Shown piece after piece: positions 9,901-20,500 of a stretch of 64,000 nt of DNA. Position 1 is the first letter of the stretch. Each line of letters begins with the position of its first letter. The notes under the pieces were generated by a model. The model saw only the letters and a program-made list of their open reading frames with translations. It was not told the DNA's origin and ran no database searches. This stretch comes from Trichobilharzia szidati (lineage: Eukaryota > Platyhelminthes > Trematoda > Strigeidida > Schistosomatidae), in contig OX235273.1 of the NCBI GenBank assembly GCA_944472155.2, positions 105,918,582-105,982,581 of the forward strand. Direction: 5' to 3'. A program made the position numbers and the translations under genes.

Positions 9901-10195
9901 CTCTGGCTGCTGCACTAAAAGAAGTTTCAGAGGGAACAGTTGCCCTCTGATGATGAATGCTAGCGAGGCCAAAACATAGGCATCCGTCTCCCCTCCGATC
10001 ACCTCTAACCATCTACCAATATTTCGAAGAGAGTACCATAACGATGGATGTCTTACACCGATAACCATATTTCAGATTGACTGATGTAATTCTGTCAGTT
10101 GTCCTCTGTGCGCTATGATCGGCCCATCCACTGAACTTTTTTATGTTGCACGTTGAGTTTCAAAGTGTGACGTATCATCGAGGCAGTGTACATAC
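9901..10195. other. Unclassified segment fused to PLE fragment
   Basis: The open frame of the PLE relic continues into this stretch on the minus strand, but the sequence no longer resembles a PLE linker (compare 34.7-35.1 kb). It may be another repeat joined by truncation. Confidence 0.3.
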
Positions 10196-10503
10196 ATATA
10201 AATATTTGTATATATTCATTTTCTTATAATGTTAGGGCATCAGGGTCACACTGTACTTCTCGAGTCTCTTTAACGTAAGTAACTAAAATCACTGATAATA
10301 TGGTAAGACAGATAATAAGAAAGACTGTAAAGATGAATTTTACCGCATAAAGCCACCTGAAGCGTTGTTCGTTTGAGAACTATACATAAAACAAGATTAC
10401 AGATTTTACTATTCTCTTCTTAACTCTCTATCTGTTTCTAACTTACCAAACTACTCACCAATAATATTAAAGGCATTGTTCGTTGGTGATACCATCTTTG
10501 GAC

Positions 10504-10515
10504 ATCTAATAATTA
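10504..10515. repeat. Target-site duplication, left
   Basis: ATCTAATAATTA, repeated exactly at 11054-11065 around the family B pair. Confidence 0.85.
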
Positions 10516-10831
10516 TCAAGTATTGGTTTTGTAGGGATTTTTTTTTGATTGCATGGGGGATTTCATCATGAGCTGACATCAATTAGAGAACCACTGGAAA
10601 ACCTGGGAGTAGTGGACAGCTGTTTCGTCCTAGTTTGGAACTCTTCATCAGTATGCACCCATTGGGGCTCGAACCCAGGACCTTCTAGTTACAAGGCTAG
10701 CGAGCTCGTAGACCATTGAGCCACTGGGACCAATTATTCATGAATTCTAACTTCTGCCAATTCACGACATAGCGCGACCACTTCACAATGTCTTCTTCGA
10801 TGAGTTACCGCCTCATCTTCGACCTGCTGGG
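10516..10831 (-). mobile_element. Family B SINE, left arm with full tail
   Basis: Minus-strand copy with a complete 3' tail at its outer end (RC TCCCTACAAAACCAATACTT), hammerhead-like module at 10612-10656, B box RC TGGGTTCGAGCCCC near 10664-10677, A-box-like region and 5' head. The core is AUGAAGA with stem II GUUCC..AGGAC and stem III CAGCUG. Confidence 0.87.
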
Positions 10832-11053
10832 AGAAGTTAGAATTCAAAAACCATTGGATCGTGTCCCAGTGGCTCAATGGTCTACGAGCTGGCTCGCCTT
10901 GTAACCAGAAGGTCCTGGGTTTGAACCGTGATGGTGGGTGTTTACTGCTGAATAGTCCCGAACTGGGACGGAAGAAACAGCTGTCCAGTACTCCGCGCAG
11001 GTTTTTCAATGGTTCTCTAACTGATGTCAGCTCATAATGAAATCCTCCATGGA
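10832..11053 (+). mobile_element. Family B SINE, right arm, internally ended
   Basis: Plus-strand copy from the end of the 5' head through the tRNA-like part (TGGCTCAATGGTC near 10870; GGGTTTGAACC near 10918) and hammerhead-like module at 10941-10990. It stops inside the tail at GATGAAA..CTCCATGG instead of reaching the CTACAAACC end. Confidence 0.86.
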
Positions 11054-11065
11054 ATCTAATAATTA
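11054..11065. repeat. Target-site duplication, right
   Basis: ATCTAATAATTA, identical to 10504-10515. Confidence 0.85.
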
Positions 11066-12090
11066 CTCCTACTGAAATTGACTAAATTAACTAAACTCAT
11101 CATCACCAACGTAGAATGTCTTCATTTTGATCAGTTTTTGAGCTGCTTTATGGATTTATTGATTAGCAATATTCATTCAGCCTTGTCTTTTCTGATAGAC
11201 TCACTTTAAACATTGAGTAGTGGCCATATTCAATTGTACTACATAACCCATGGCCAGTCTCTTTGAAATAGATAACTTTGTTTTGTACATGGTGTAGCAG
11301 AATAGGTCATCAGAAAACCCCTTCATTGTTTACACTAATGGTAGTCGTCTCAATAGTTCAGCTAGCGTTCTGATCACTATCCTTTTCTTCTGAGATAGAT
11401 ATCACTGTCCCAACGTTTGCATATCTTATTTTGAGTAAGTCCTTATTATTTGTCTTTGTGGAGTGATGACTGCCTTGCCCTGGACTGTCTGCGTTAGCAC
11501 GCATTTATTCTGTTTGATTCTTGCAGATAGAGGTTTGATCCCATCTTCTTGGGAATATTTTTCTAGATTCTCAAGTAATTAAAGATTGTGTGTGTGTGTT
11601 TAATTAACTTCTTGTAACGTGGGTATTTGGTACCGGACGGTATTTTGGAGGTAGATTTCATGGAATATACACATTGGATCATAGAAATTATTAGAAAGAC
11701 GGCTGCAGCGAAGTAATTTTTCTTTTCAAAGAAGTCATCAATTAGGCTGTACTTTTGTGTATTTATAATAAATGGGTAGGAAAGCTCCAGAATAATTTCT
11801 GGTCAAAGGACAGATTAATATAATTACAATTAGGAATTAAAATGCCATAATAAACAGGGGAACGGATAAAACTCAAACAAAGTGACATCATAATTACTGA
11901 GGAGATTGATATGTTGTGGAATTAGGGGTTAGAAATGTAGAAATAGTAAAATGAAAAATTAGACAGGATGTCCGGATATGAAAATATGGTAGTGTAAATA
12001 GGGATTAAGGAAAACTTTAAAATAACATGAATAAACAGGAAGTTTGGATAAGAAAGTCAATTGGATAGTCACTATTAGAAGAATTACCTG
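11066..12090. other. Unassigned AT-rich stretch
   Basis: A short TG run near 11588-11600. No gene or known repeat was recognised. Confidence 0.4.
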
Positions 12091-12091
12091 T

Positions 12092-12390
12092 TTATGATGG
12101 CCATGGCAAGGACAAGAGTTGGACGTATTTCTTTTGAATACATAGCGTGGGTTTGAGATTTAGGATAACTAGAGCCTTGGATATGCCCAGATATCTCAGT
12201 TTTACTCCCTTTGATATGTTTGGTCGAATCTTGTATATGATTTTGAGAGATTTTTCGAATGGCGCTGAATGTTCTGTCACTGAACCATATACACGTTTTC
12301 GTTCTCCTTTTAATAGCCAGGCTGGATAGTTTTCACGAAAGCGTTTTAGATTTGTGGTTTTAATGTAATTTATTATTACGATAAACAAAG
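12092..12390 (-). pseudogene. PLE endonuclease C-terminus
   Basis: An open minus-strand frame of about 98 codons holds NYIKTTNLKRFRENYPAWLL, a degraded YIG segment (Gly lost) followed by the conserved basic helix. It then has SLKIIYKIRPNIS and LCIQKKYVQLLSLPWPS, which closes the protein. This is the same PLE lineage as 61.6-62.45 kb. Directly upstream is a short conserved element (12.39-12.47 kb), so the copy is truncated or rearranged. Confidence 0.78.
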
Positions 12391-12394
12391 AAAG

Positions 12395-12470
12395 ACGGTA
12401 TTTGCGGTATACAATGACATCATCATTCTATTTCACAGGTTCTCATCAGCTGCAAACTATCTGAAATTAC
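12395..12470 (-). repeat. PLE-associated CTGATGA element
   Basis: The minus strand reads GCAGCTGATGAGAACCTG, then GAAA about eight bases after CTGATGA, ending ATACCGCAAATACCGTC. It is shared with 14.97-15.05 kb and resembles the PLE 3' UTR element at 38.90 and 51.46 kb. Confidence 0.5.
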
Positions 12471-12719
12471 AATGGTTATCAAAAAGGTGAAAACAGCGCA
12501 CTTCAATGTTTTGGTAGTAACAGAGAAGAAGCATCTGAAATGTCAGCATTAGGGTAGGCTTTCGTTTAAGTTACCATCAATTTTTATGCTTCTAAAGTAT
12601 GAAAGGACGTGGAGGGAGAAGATAGGTAACAAAAGTATCTAGTAAACAGTATTAGCTTGTATGTTCACAAGTCAATTCAAGAAGGTTATAGTCCATAAAA
12701 TTGAAATTCTCTTAGTGAG

Positions 12720-13622
12720 GTGAAACCACTAATATGGATGACTAATCAATGTAATCAAAATACAGTTATCAATGGGGGTGGGTGGTTGGTTACACTCTCT
12801 TTCTGTATGTATAGACAGGGTAGGAGTACATTAGACGCTGCAGCTGTCTTACACAACAACATTGTCTCATCATTAGATAAAGGTGCCAAGTACGTCCGCT
12901 GCACGTTTCTTGACTTCACTTCTGCTTTCGACTCTGTTCCTAGATGTCTCCTGCTAAATAAGCTCTCTTTGACGAAAACTGAGTCTTGGGTCACTAACTG
13001 GCTGCATTCCTACTTCTCAAACAGAATGCAGTATACCGTGTACAAAGGTAAATCATCCTCTGCTGTACTCACTGAAGCCGGAGTCCCCCAAGGCGCTGTA
13101 CTCTCCCCACTTCTCTTTTCTTTCTTTCTACATGACTTACCATCTTCAAATGACATTAATTTCGTCAAATACGCTGACGATCTGTCTGTATCTTTGCCTA
13201 TCAAATGTCAAAGCGACTGCTCTAAACTTAATTGCTTTCTGTCAGAAATCAGCCGGTGGTCCAAGGAAAATGGTCTTACCCTAAACCCCTCCAAATGCCA
13301 AACGGTCAATTTCACCTTTAGGCATAAATCCGACCTAAACAAACTGTTTGGCTCTTACGAGGTATGCAGCATAGACGGCACTGAAATAGAAACTAAATCG
13401 GAAATTAAATACCTAGGTGTCATTCTATCTGCTGATCTCTCCTGGTCGTCTCATATCTTGATGATTTCTAAGAAAATATTCCGTCTTACCTTCTACATCA
13501 AGAAGTTAAAACATTCTGGTATAACCCAACACTTACTCCTACAATTCGTTAATTCTCGCATCCTGCCTATTATTCTCTATTGTTCCCCCTTAGTTTTTCC
13601 TGGGCTACTGAAGAAAGACTAG
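12720..13622 (+). pseudogene. CR1 reverse transcriptase (ORF2 fragment)
   Basis: Reverse transcriptase domain that would copy element RNA at a nicked target. The homologous part begins near codon 35 with GRSTLDAAAVLH. Motif A is FLDFTSAFDSVP (catalytic Asp), motif B is GVPQGAVLSPLLFSFF, and motif C is KYADDL (both catalytic Asp present), followed by the thumb region LTLNPSKCQ and IKYLGVILSADLSWS. The open frame ends at a stop just after GLLKKD, and a 4-bp duplication (CAGGCAGG near 13.70 kb) shifts the rest. The first 30 or so codons are not element sequence. The endonuclease domain is lost through 5' truncation, so the copy is dead, but it is young enough to keep about 270 uninterrupted codons. 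Confidence 0.88.
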
Positions 13623-14310
13623 AGCATTTTACGCAGGATGTTAAATGTTGTTAGCAGGGTAAGCAACGTGCCACTTAACCAGCTTGTTAGTATCCTGGTC
13701 GACAGGCAGGCACTTGGACTCATGTGAAAAATGGGCCAAATCCATTTTATCTAACTCACATCATCTTCTTCACTCACAACTCTCCCCCTGCATCTCATCA
13801 GGTAAAACCAGAAGCCTATATAGAAAACTATATGCTCGCACCAGCAAGTACAAAAACTCAACCATACCCTACTTAGCTCGTGTTCTGTGAGATAAAGAAA
13901 GCATTAGGCGTGACACCTATAACTTATTAAATAGTCAGTAGAACAACTGGACCTCGTCTTTCCAACTCATATTATTTATAGGAACAACATTTTCTTTCTT
14001 TCTTTTCATTTTCTCTCTCTCTTTTTTTCTCTTTTTCCCGTTATGTGCTGCTTTGTCTCTTTCTCTCGCTTACGCCTGTTAATAAGACAGCTCCCACTTT
14101 TCTAACACCTTCAAACACTGTTTCAGCTTTACCTTTGCTACTGACATGCCAATGTATTGTTGTAATAATGAACTGTTGGTTTCCTCAATCTATGTAGAAT
14201 TCTATTTATTGATAATGTACTAACTGGATGCAATACTGTAGTAAAAATGCTGAGAATTCCATTCTGTATCACAAGTACTGTTTTGGAATAAAGCAAATTA
14301 TTATTATTAT
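12795..14310 (+). mobile_element. CR1-type LINE, 5'-truncated copy
   Basis: The longest coding relic in the window. It starts within the RT domain (after GRSTLDA), runs through the end of ORF2 and a 3' UTR, and ends in GCAAATTATTATTATTATT without poly(A). Short-repeat tails and heavy 5' truncation are typical of CR1-clade elements such as SR1 of schistosomes. It matches 4475-5275 closely over the last 800 bp. No TSD was found. Confidence 0.85.
13623..13935 (+). pseudogene. CR1 ORF2 C-terminus, frameshifted
   Basis: Continuation after the stop: ILRRMLNVVSRVSN, the 4-bp insertion near 13700, then CEKWAKSILSNSHH and YARTSKYKNSTIPYLARVL in another frame. Homologous to 4617-4916. Confidence 0.75.
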
Positions 14311-14965
14311 GTTGATATGTTGAAGGAATTTAATATCTCGACGAAATGGTACATATCTACAAAGTGTCTGGTGATTGCATTTTGTGAATATGTGCTTCCT
14401 TTAAGAGACATGCTCTGAAAACATTTGCTGTATGTAATAACATAAGTCATGCATCTGTATTATTTGACTTTCTTAGTGAGATCCCCCAACATATTAAATT
14501 CACCATGCAATATGAACATAAATGTTGGGTTCAATTTCTTGAACTTTGATGTAAGAAGAAGCATCTATGGTAAAGTTGAAAAATCCACCTACAGAAAAGA
14601 AATCTGAACCAGACAAAATGTTCACTGCAACAGATTTTGTCCTATAAGCTAAAAGTGTGGATTAGTGGGGACGCCGTACGACAGAGCCAGGAAGCTATGT
14701 TCACCCAACAATCTGGAAGAAGAATTAGGCTATGCTGAGAAATATCTTGTGGAAAGTGGGTATCCAAGAGGATTTATCTTAAAGTATTGCAAAGTAAAGG
14801 ACGAGAAAACGGGATACCTAACAGTTGAATAGAAGAAACTTTTAATCTGTCTCTTATTGAGAGGAGAAGCAGTATCGCAAAAGATTGACGAAAGAGTGAA
14901 AGGAGCAATAAAATGTTGCTTCTCTGTAGCTAAGCTTGAGACACTATACAGCAACATGTGCCCTA
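14311..14965. other. Unassigned stretch
   Basis: Short open frames only; nothing recognised. Confidence 0.35.
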
Positions 14966-15065
14966 TAAACCACTGTAATTTCAGGTAGGTTGCAACTGAT
15001 GAGAACCTGTGAAATAAAATTATATCAATTTATACCGCAAATCTGGTCTTTCTTTCCTTATAGAA
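14966..15065 (+). repeat. PLE-associated CTGATGA element
   Basis: Same element as 12395-12470 in the opposite orientation: GCAACTGATGAGAACCTG, then GAAATAAAATT and TACCGCAAATCTGGTC. Confidence 0.5.
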
Positions 15066-15424
15066 GTTTATTAAGAGAACCAAATATTTGTAATTTATTA
15101 TTAATGAAAGATACCACAGACTCTGCCACAACATAGAGCAGTTTTGATTTTGTTTTAATGTATTTTTGGATAGTGTGTTAGTGGGGATATTTTCGAAGCG
15201 CATTGACCTCTTCCAGAATCGTTACATTAATTGCATGGAATAACAATTTGACTTTTGTAAAAATGAGTAGCGGGTCACAGTCTTGTTAAGAGCGCCATCA
15301 TTACCTGAGTTGCAATTCCATCAAGATTCCAATTCTCTAAAGATGCAGTATGAGTTATCAACTCCAAAACTAGCTACGAATCAGGGAATAATATCAAATT
15401 ATCAGCGTGGATATCTCCTGAACA

Positions 15425-15830
15425 CACTAGTCACACTAGTTACTAGTGTCCAGTTAAAATACCCACTACATTCCTACAGGAGGTCAATCGCGAGCCCTTA
15501 TAGGTCAGTGGTAACATATCTGACTGCAGGCGGCACTGAGTAACGCGCTTTCGAATCTCAGAAGGTACATGAGTTCCTTCAAGGTTGCAGATACGCCTTG
15601 CTGACTGGTGAGTGCCAACCAGCACGAAACCTGGGTCAAGTAAGGCCTCCTGCCGATCGCTTCCAGCTATCTAATGTCATCAAATCAATGTGTGCACCGT
15701 GATGGCAAGCTACCTAGAACGGTGGTCACATTGCAAACCTGACTGTCTGATAGAATTCAGTCTGCACCAAAGAAAGGACTAGACACGTCACGCTAGCTAC
15801 TAGTGTCCAATGAAAATACTCATATGTTTC
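15425..15830 (+). mobile_element. Family C hammerhead SINE with tandem junction
   Basis: Order: ACACTAGTTACTAGTGTCC and CCCACTACATTCCTACAGGA (head), tRNA-like part with TAGGTCAGTGGTAAC (A-box-like, about 15500) and GCTTTCGAATCTC (B-box-like), CTTCAAGGTTGCAGATACGC, ribozyme relic, and a tail ending GCTAGCTACTAGTGTCC. Head start and tail end share the ACTAGTGTCC block, so the copy is slightly longer than one unit (about 370 bp), as expected from a tandem or circular template. Confidence 0.78.
15596..15645 (+). ncRNA. Hammerhead relic, family C
   Basis: GCCUUG then CUGACUGGUGA (four extra bases in CUGANGA), stem II GUGC..GCAC, GAAA, CCUGGGUC. Stem I's 3' strand is altered. Inactive by inspection. 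Confidence 0.6.
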
Positions 15831-16059
15831 ATTGGGGAAATCGAAATGTTTAAGATCGTTAACTATATCACAGGTCATTGACTTTTGTTAGGAATCAGTT
15901 TCAGCAAAATAACGGACTAATTTTGATATTATTTAAATACTGTTGATTTAGCACTTCAGTCTGAAATTTCAGTCTAAAAATACACATCTTTTGAAGTAGT
16001 TAGGTTTTCACTGTGTATGGCATTTGTTTCACAGATTTCTATTTGAGTTTCCCGTCGTC

Positions 16060-16600
16060 ATTTTTATTATTATGCAGCTGGATTCCGCGCTTAAGGGAAG
16101 GCTTCAACAGCACATCTCCATTTCATCCTGTTCTCAGCAGCGCTGCTTGGCTGGCTACACTGTTTTCCATAATTAATCATCATCTCCGCACACAATCTCT
16201 TCCATGTCATCCTCAGATGTCCAGCTCGCCGTTTCTCATCCAGGTTCCACTCCATGGCCTGGGGTGCAACGCATTCAGTGGTCTTCTCAGCATGTGTCCG
16301 GTCAACCTCCATTTCCTATAGCGAATCTGCTGGCAGATAGGTTCTTGACCGTTGCGTCTCTAGAGTTCCCTATTGGTTATCCTTTCTGGCTAATTTTCTG
16401 ATATTTAGCGTTGAGTGAAAGCAATTGTTAATGTAAGTCTACATTATCCTGTCGGACGTGCTTTTCGCTGAGCCCTAAGTCTCTGAACTATGTAGAAAAA
16501 CTGACTTGACATCGGTGCTGTCCGACGCAGGTGGAAGAATTGATTCCGTTCAAATTTCTTCCGTTGATGATGACTACTGTTTTCTGTTATTATCGATTAG
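16060..16600 (-). mobile_element. RTE-type LINE 3' end
   Basis: Starts with TTTATTATTATG and RC of the RTE 3' terminus. Minus-strand reading gives pieces of the C-terminal region: R.AGHLRMTWKRLC and KRRAG are the relic of the usual RGR..TWRR segment. Frames are broken. About 540 bp remain. Confidence 0.68.
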
Positions 16601-16609
16601 TTATTCTAC

Positions 16610-17075
16610 TTCGAGTACCTGAAATAGAGAGAGGGTTAGTGTTGCGTGACCACAGAGCCCAGGGGACAACTGCTTGAGGCCTGTCACACTAGTTTCCGGG
16701 ATTGGTTCCGTACTAGTAAAGTTATCGCCGGTTACGGACCACCGTAGGATAAGTCGGGATGTACAATTTTTTGGGGTCGACCTTTTCTAACCCCTTCTCT
16801 CAGGAGTGGAGAGACAGCATAGCTGGCATGCTGGTCATCTGAGGGTTGATACATTCCTGTTCCCCAGGAGTGGAACTTGGCCCTCAGACCTCCAGCATAG
16901 TGTAAGACAGATTCTTACACAATGCCGGTAACTGATTTTAGTCTAATCGCTATCCTAACAACTTTCCTAGCATGGTAGGACATGCAGGAACATTGGTTCC
17001 AGCCAGTGTAGCATGTTGGATCATCGTGATGTCCAAGCCCGACCACCACGTCAAGGTAGCAGCTGTCGATAGGGA
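16610..17075. other. GC-richer unclassified segment
   Basis: Clearly less AT-rich than its surroundings, with pairs such as CAGGAGTGGAGAGACAGCAT and CCCCAGGAGTGGAACTTGGC. It directly precedes a LINE 3' fragment and may be the upstream part of that LINE, but I found no motif. Confidence 0.35.
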
Positions 17076-17079
17076 TAGA

Positions 17080-17870
17080 GAGGGCTAGTTCTTCATATAC
17101 CAGTTGAGGCTGTCTCTGGTGTAGACGTGATATCTGACTGACTATCGACCAAAAGGTGTGTGTGCTGCTCAGCAGTCCGCTCCGTCCTCCTTTTTGTCTG
17201 GCTGTGAGACATGGCCTTTAGGAGTGGAAGACATGAAAAGACTGGCTAGCTGTCTTCAATCATAGGTGCCTGCGTTCTATCTCCCATGTGAAGTGGTATA
17301 ATAAGGTAACCAATACTGAGGTTTGGCGTTGAATGCTAGGTAAGGAGGAAATTCAATCGACGAGGCTGTGAATCTACATCGATTGAGATGGTTAGGAAAT
17401 GTGTTACGTATGCTTAGTCATCGCCTTCCTCGATGGACAATGTTAGCTGACGTAGGGTCAAGTAGGAGAAGAGTGGTGGTCAAAATAAAACATGACATCA
17501 GTCAATGAAATCCACAACAATTAGTTTAAACCACTCAGTAAGGTGTAGACTCCTTGGTGGGGGTCCTCGGGGCGGTAAACACCAGTGGCTGCAGTCAATT
17601 AGTGATATAGCTCAAAATTGTTCTCAATAGCTGGTGCAGATGCATCCAGTCCTTGTGACTTATGATTTCAAATGAAACTATACCGTTCTTCGCTATTACT
17701 ATTCCTTTGTCTCACACCTCTGTTTACTGTCTCTATTATGCATTTCTTCTACTTTCTTCTCTTGCTTTGTGTGCTACATGGAGTGTGGCGATTTGAACTG
17801 CCGCACATCGGTGCAAAGTTCTATGCCGAAAACAGAACAGACAGACAGATCGATTAGTTATCTTCATAAC
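17080..17870 (+). mobile_element. LINE (WLGHV-type) 3' end, plus copy
   Basis: Plus-strand pieces of a retroelement C-terminus: CAGCAGTCCGCTCCGTCCTC encodes the A.VRSVLL region, ATTGAGATGGTTAGGAAATG the RWLG..V segment, and SHRLPRWTMLADVG is readable near 17420-17460. The 3' UTR continues to GACAGACAGACAG. The family is distinct from the RTE copies elsewhere here; the clade is uncertain. It is inverted relative to 18480-19385. Confidence 0.7.
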
Positions 17871-17874
17871 ATCT

Positions 17875-18475
17875 GCCTCGTCTATATTCCCTTGAAATCC
17901 TGTCAATGCTGTCTAGTTCTTCTTCCAAAGTGTGTTGGTTTTCGCATGTAGATAAAAATCATGCTCAAAAACCAAATCTTTCACTCAACTGAAAGAAATC
18001 CATCACTTTAGATATATATATGTCACCCCTTAAGACTAACTCACTTTTCATAGTTTCTGTATAACAAGTAACATTCCATAGCTGAATATTTAAATGTCCA
18101 TTAATCAGCACTAAATACTGTCACTAACACAATATTGTTTCACTGATAGGGATTGCTGGAAGCATACTCAGTATACACATATATAATATGAAAACAATCA
18201 TAGACATCTACCAATGAGTAGTAATAACAATCTGATCAGAAATAATTGATAACAAAAGCAGTCATATGACTAGTAGTAAGTAATAGAAGGGTTAGTAGTG
18301 GTAGGAGTGGGATGAAGAAGAGAAGAAGGAGGGGGATGAGTAATGATGATGATGATGATGATGATGATGATAATGACATGAGCAGTGATCACAAAATGAT
18401 AAATAAGACAGCTGTTTAAACATTTTGAAAACAAATGGAGTGAAAGGCAGAGAGAGTGGGGTATAACTTAAAGTG
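17875..18475. other. Spacer between inverted LINE copies
   Basis: AT-rich; contains an (ATG)n microsatellite at about 18343-18371. No gene was recognised. Confidence 0.4.
18343..18371. repeat. (ATG)n microsatellite
   Basis: About nine ATG units. Confidence 0.9.
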
Positions 18476-18479
18476 GGGT

Positions 18480-19385
18480 AAATCAAACTGACTAACTGAC
18501 TGACTGGTTTCAACAGAGAACTTTGCACCGATGTGCAACAGTCTGAGTCGCCACACTCCCTCCATGTAGCACACAAAGAAAGAGAAGAAAGTGAAGAGGA
18601 ATGCAAATAGAGACAGTAGACAGAAATATGAGGCAAAAACAATAGTAATATCGAAGAACAACATATTTTATTGGGTATAATAAGTCACAAGGAGTGGATG
18701 CATCTGCGCCAGCTATTGAAAACGATTTTGAGCCGTATCACCAGTTGACTCCAGCCATTGGTGTTTATCATCCTGAGGACCCCAACCAGTCAGGAAGTCT
18801 ACACCTTTCTAAGTGGCTTAAACTAATTGTTGTGGATTTCATTGACTGATGGAGCCATGTTTTGGTTTGACCACCACTGGCTCTTTTCCAGCCTGACCCT
18901 ATTTCAGCTAACATTGCCCATTGTCGAGGAAGGCGATGGCTAGGGATGTATGCGTAACACATATCCTAACCATCTCAGTCGATGTGGCTATACAGCCTCG
19001 TCGATTGATTTCCCCTCCTTACCTAACAGTTGACGGTAGCCTAATCTCAATATTGCTCACCCTATTATACCACTTCACACGGGAGATAGAACGCAGGTAC
19101 CCATGATAAAGGACAGCTATCTAGGCTTTTCATGTCTTCCACTCTCAAAGGCCATGGCTCACACCCAGCCAAAAAGGAGGACGGAGCGGACTGCTGAGGA
19201 GTACACACACCCGTTGGTCGATAGCCAGAGACAGTGTAAAATGGCATATGCAAAACGAGCCTTCTGCATCTGTTCTGAGACTTTGCCAGCCACCAAGTCG
19301 TTGAAGCTGACTGATGCAACTTACCAAATAAGTGATGAGGTCAACGCACTCTACCATTTCACTCCTTATTTCTAGGCTAGGAATC
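18480..19385 (-). mobile_element. LINE (WLGHV-type) 3' end, minus copy
   Basis: The minus strand keeps SHRLPRQWAMLAEIGSGWKR, SGGQTKTW, SLSHLERCRLPDW and, upstream near 19100-19230, the A.VRSVL and HEK.R segments. It runs further 5' than the plus copy (to about 19385). Between 19240 and 18520 it matches 17080-17860 in inverted orientation. Confidence 0.78.
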
Positions 19386-19689
19386 GATGTATTGCAGTCC
19401 AGTTCTGTAGCATCATCTTACATTTGGCGGGTAAATCAAATTATACTCTAAAATGTATTGAAAGCATAAATGAAAATGGCGAACACTTTATTCATGGAAA
19501 AGGATGGCGGGTGGGGGCGAGGACTTATGATCAATATCCTAGGCATGGTGAAGTTTGCACTTAAATTACGTTTTCATCTAATTAATTTAAATTCAATATT
19601 TATCACGTAGAATTTTCACATGATGTGTTATATAATGACGGAGGGATTCACTTCATTTAGAAAAACTTTGAGGAATATGATAACTGCTT

Positions 19690-19800
19690 TAGTTTTTGAT
19701 GACTAGCAATGGAATCCAGGATATGTATTTCGTGGCATTCGAGACTCGTCTCCTGAATGTGCCAGCAGAGAAGGCTTCTGAGCATGAAACAGTGGTTGCT
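19690..19800 (-). mobile_element. Family A (Sm-alpha-like) relic, minus arm
   Basis: The minus strand reads GGAGACGAGTCTCGAATG, then CACGAAATACATATCCTGG and ATTCCATTGCTAGTCATC. The hammerhead is recognisable but the core and stem II are mutated. Head-to-head with the next entry. Confidence 0.6.
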
Positions 19801-19900
19801 AGGGTCGAGTCACATTGAGAATACTGCCAGTTACTGTTTAGATGCAGGTACATGTTCCTGACAACTCAAAAATAAGACGAAATATGCCTGTAACGAACAA
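19785..19900 (+). mobile_element. Family A (Sm-alpha-like) relic, plus arm
   Basis: tRNA-like remnant (AACAGTGGTTGCTAGGGTCG), then ATGTTCCTGACAACTC and AAGACGAAATATGCCTG, a degraded hammerhead with CUGACAA in the core. Together with 19690-19800 it forms another head-to-head pair. Confidence 0.55.
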
Positions 19901-19989
19901 AACTGACTTATTGTGGTATAAACACAGGAAAATGATCTCTGATTTCTAACGTATAACTGACCGGAACTTCCTTGAGAGGCAGTGGAAAG

Positions 19990-20500
19990 ATATCCATTCT
20001 TCCTTAAATATGTGGTCCTACTCAACAAGAGTAACACCAAAAACTCAAGATTACCTCAACAGTAATAACACGCAGCTATACACTCCAGCTGATTTCTTCA
20101 GTACACAACAAGTAATGAGAACAAAAGTGGTCAGCCGAAATTCCACTCTATGCAGTACCTCAGAAACAAGAAGAATATTCACCAAAAACATCGGATTCAA
20201 ACACCCTCCACAACAATCACACATCAACAATTCATGAACACACTCCAACCTCACAATCACCTTCATTTACTCAAACAAAATCACATTGTAAACCAACACA
20301 TTATCAGTGTGTACTTACCAAAAAGTGAAGCATGAAAATTGGAGATTAAAGAGGGGCAGATGCAAATAATGATGATGACGTCAACATTTGATATGCAAAT
20401 ATCAGAGGAGGGATATGTAGTCTAGACAGAAATTGGATAATGATAACAGAGTTAGTTGAGACATCCAAGTAAGTATAAATGTTGTCATTAGATCGTTCAG
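19990..20500 (+). repeat. Unclassified dispersed repeat R1, plus copy
   Basis: About 480 bp nearly mirrored by 22110-22590. It includes ACTCAACAAGAGTAACACC, CAGTACACAACAAGTAATG, CATTGTAAACCAACACATTA, TGATGACGTCAAC and TTAGTTGAGACATCC. Open frames on it are not conserved between copies as far as I can tell. Confidence 0.7.

Noticed and set aside
18292..18642. 116-codon minus-strand open frame with a His run
   Set aside because: The His run is the antisense of the (ATG)n microsatellite and the rest is LINE 3' UTR.
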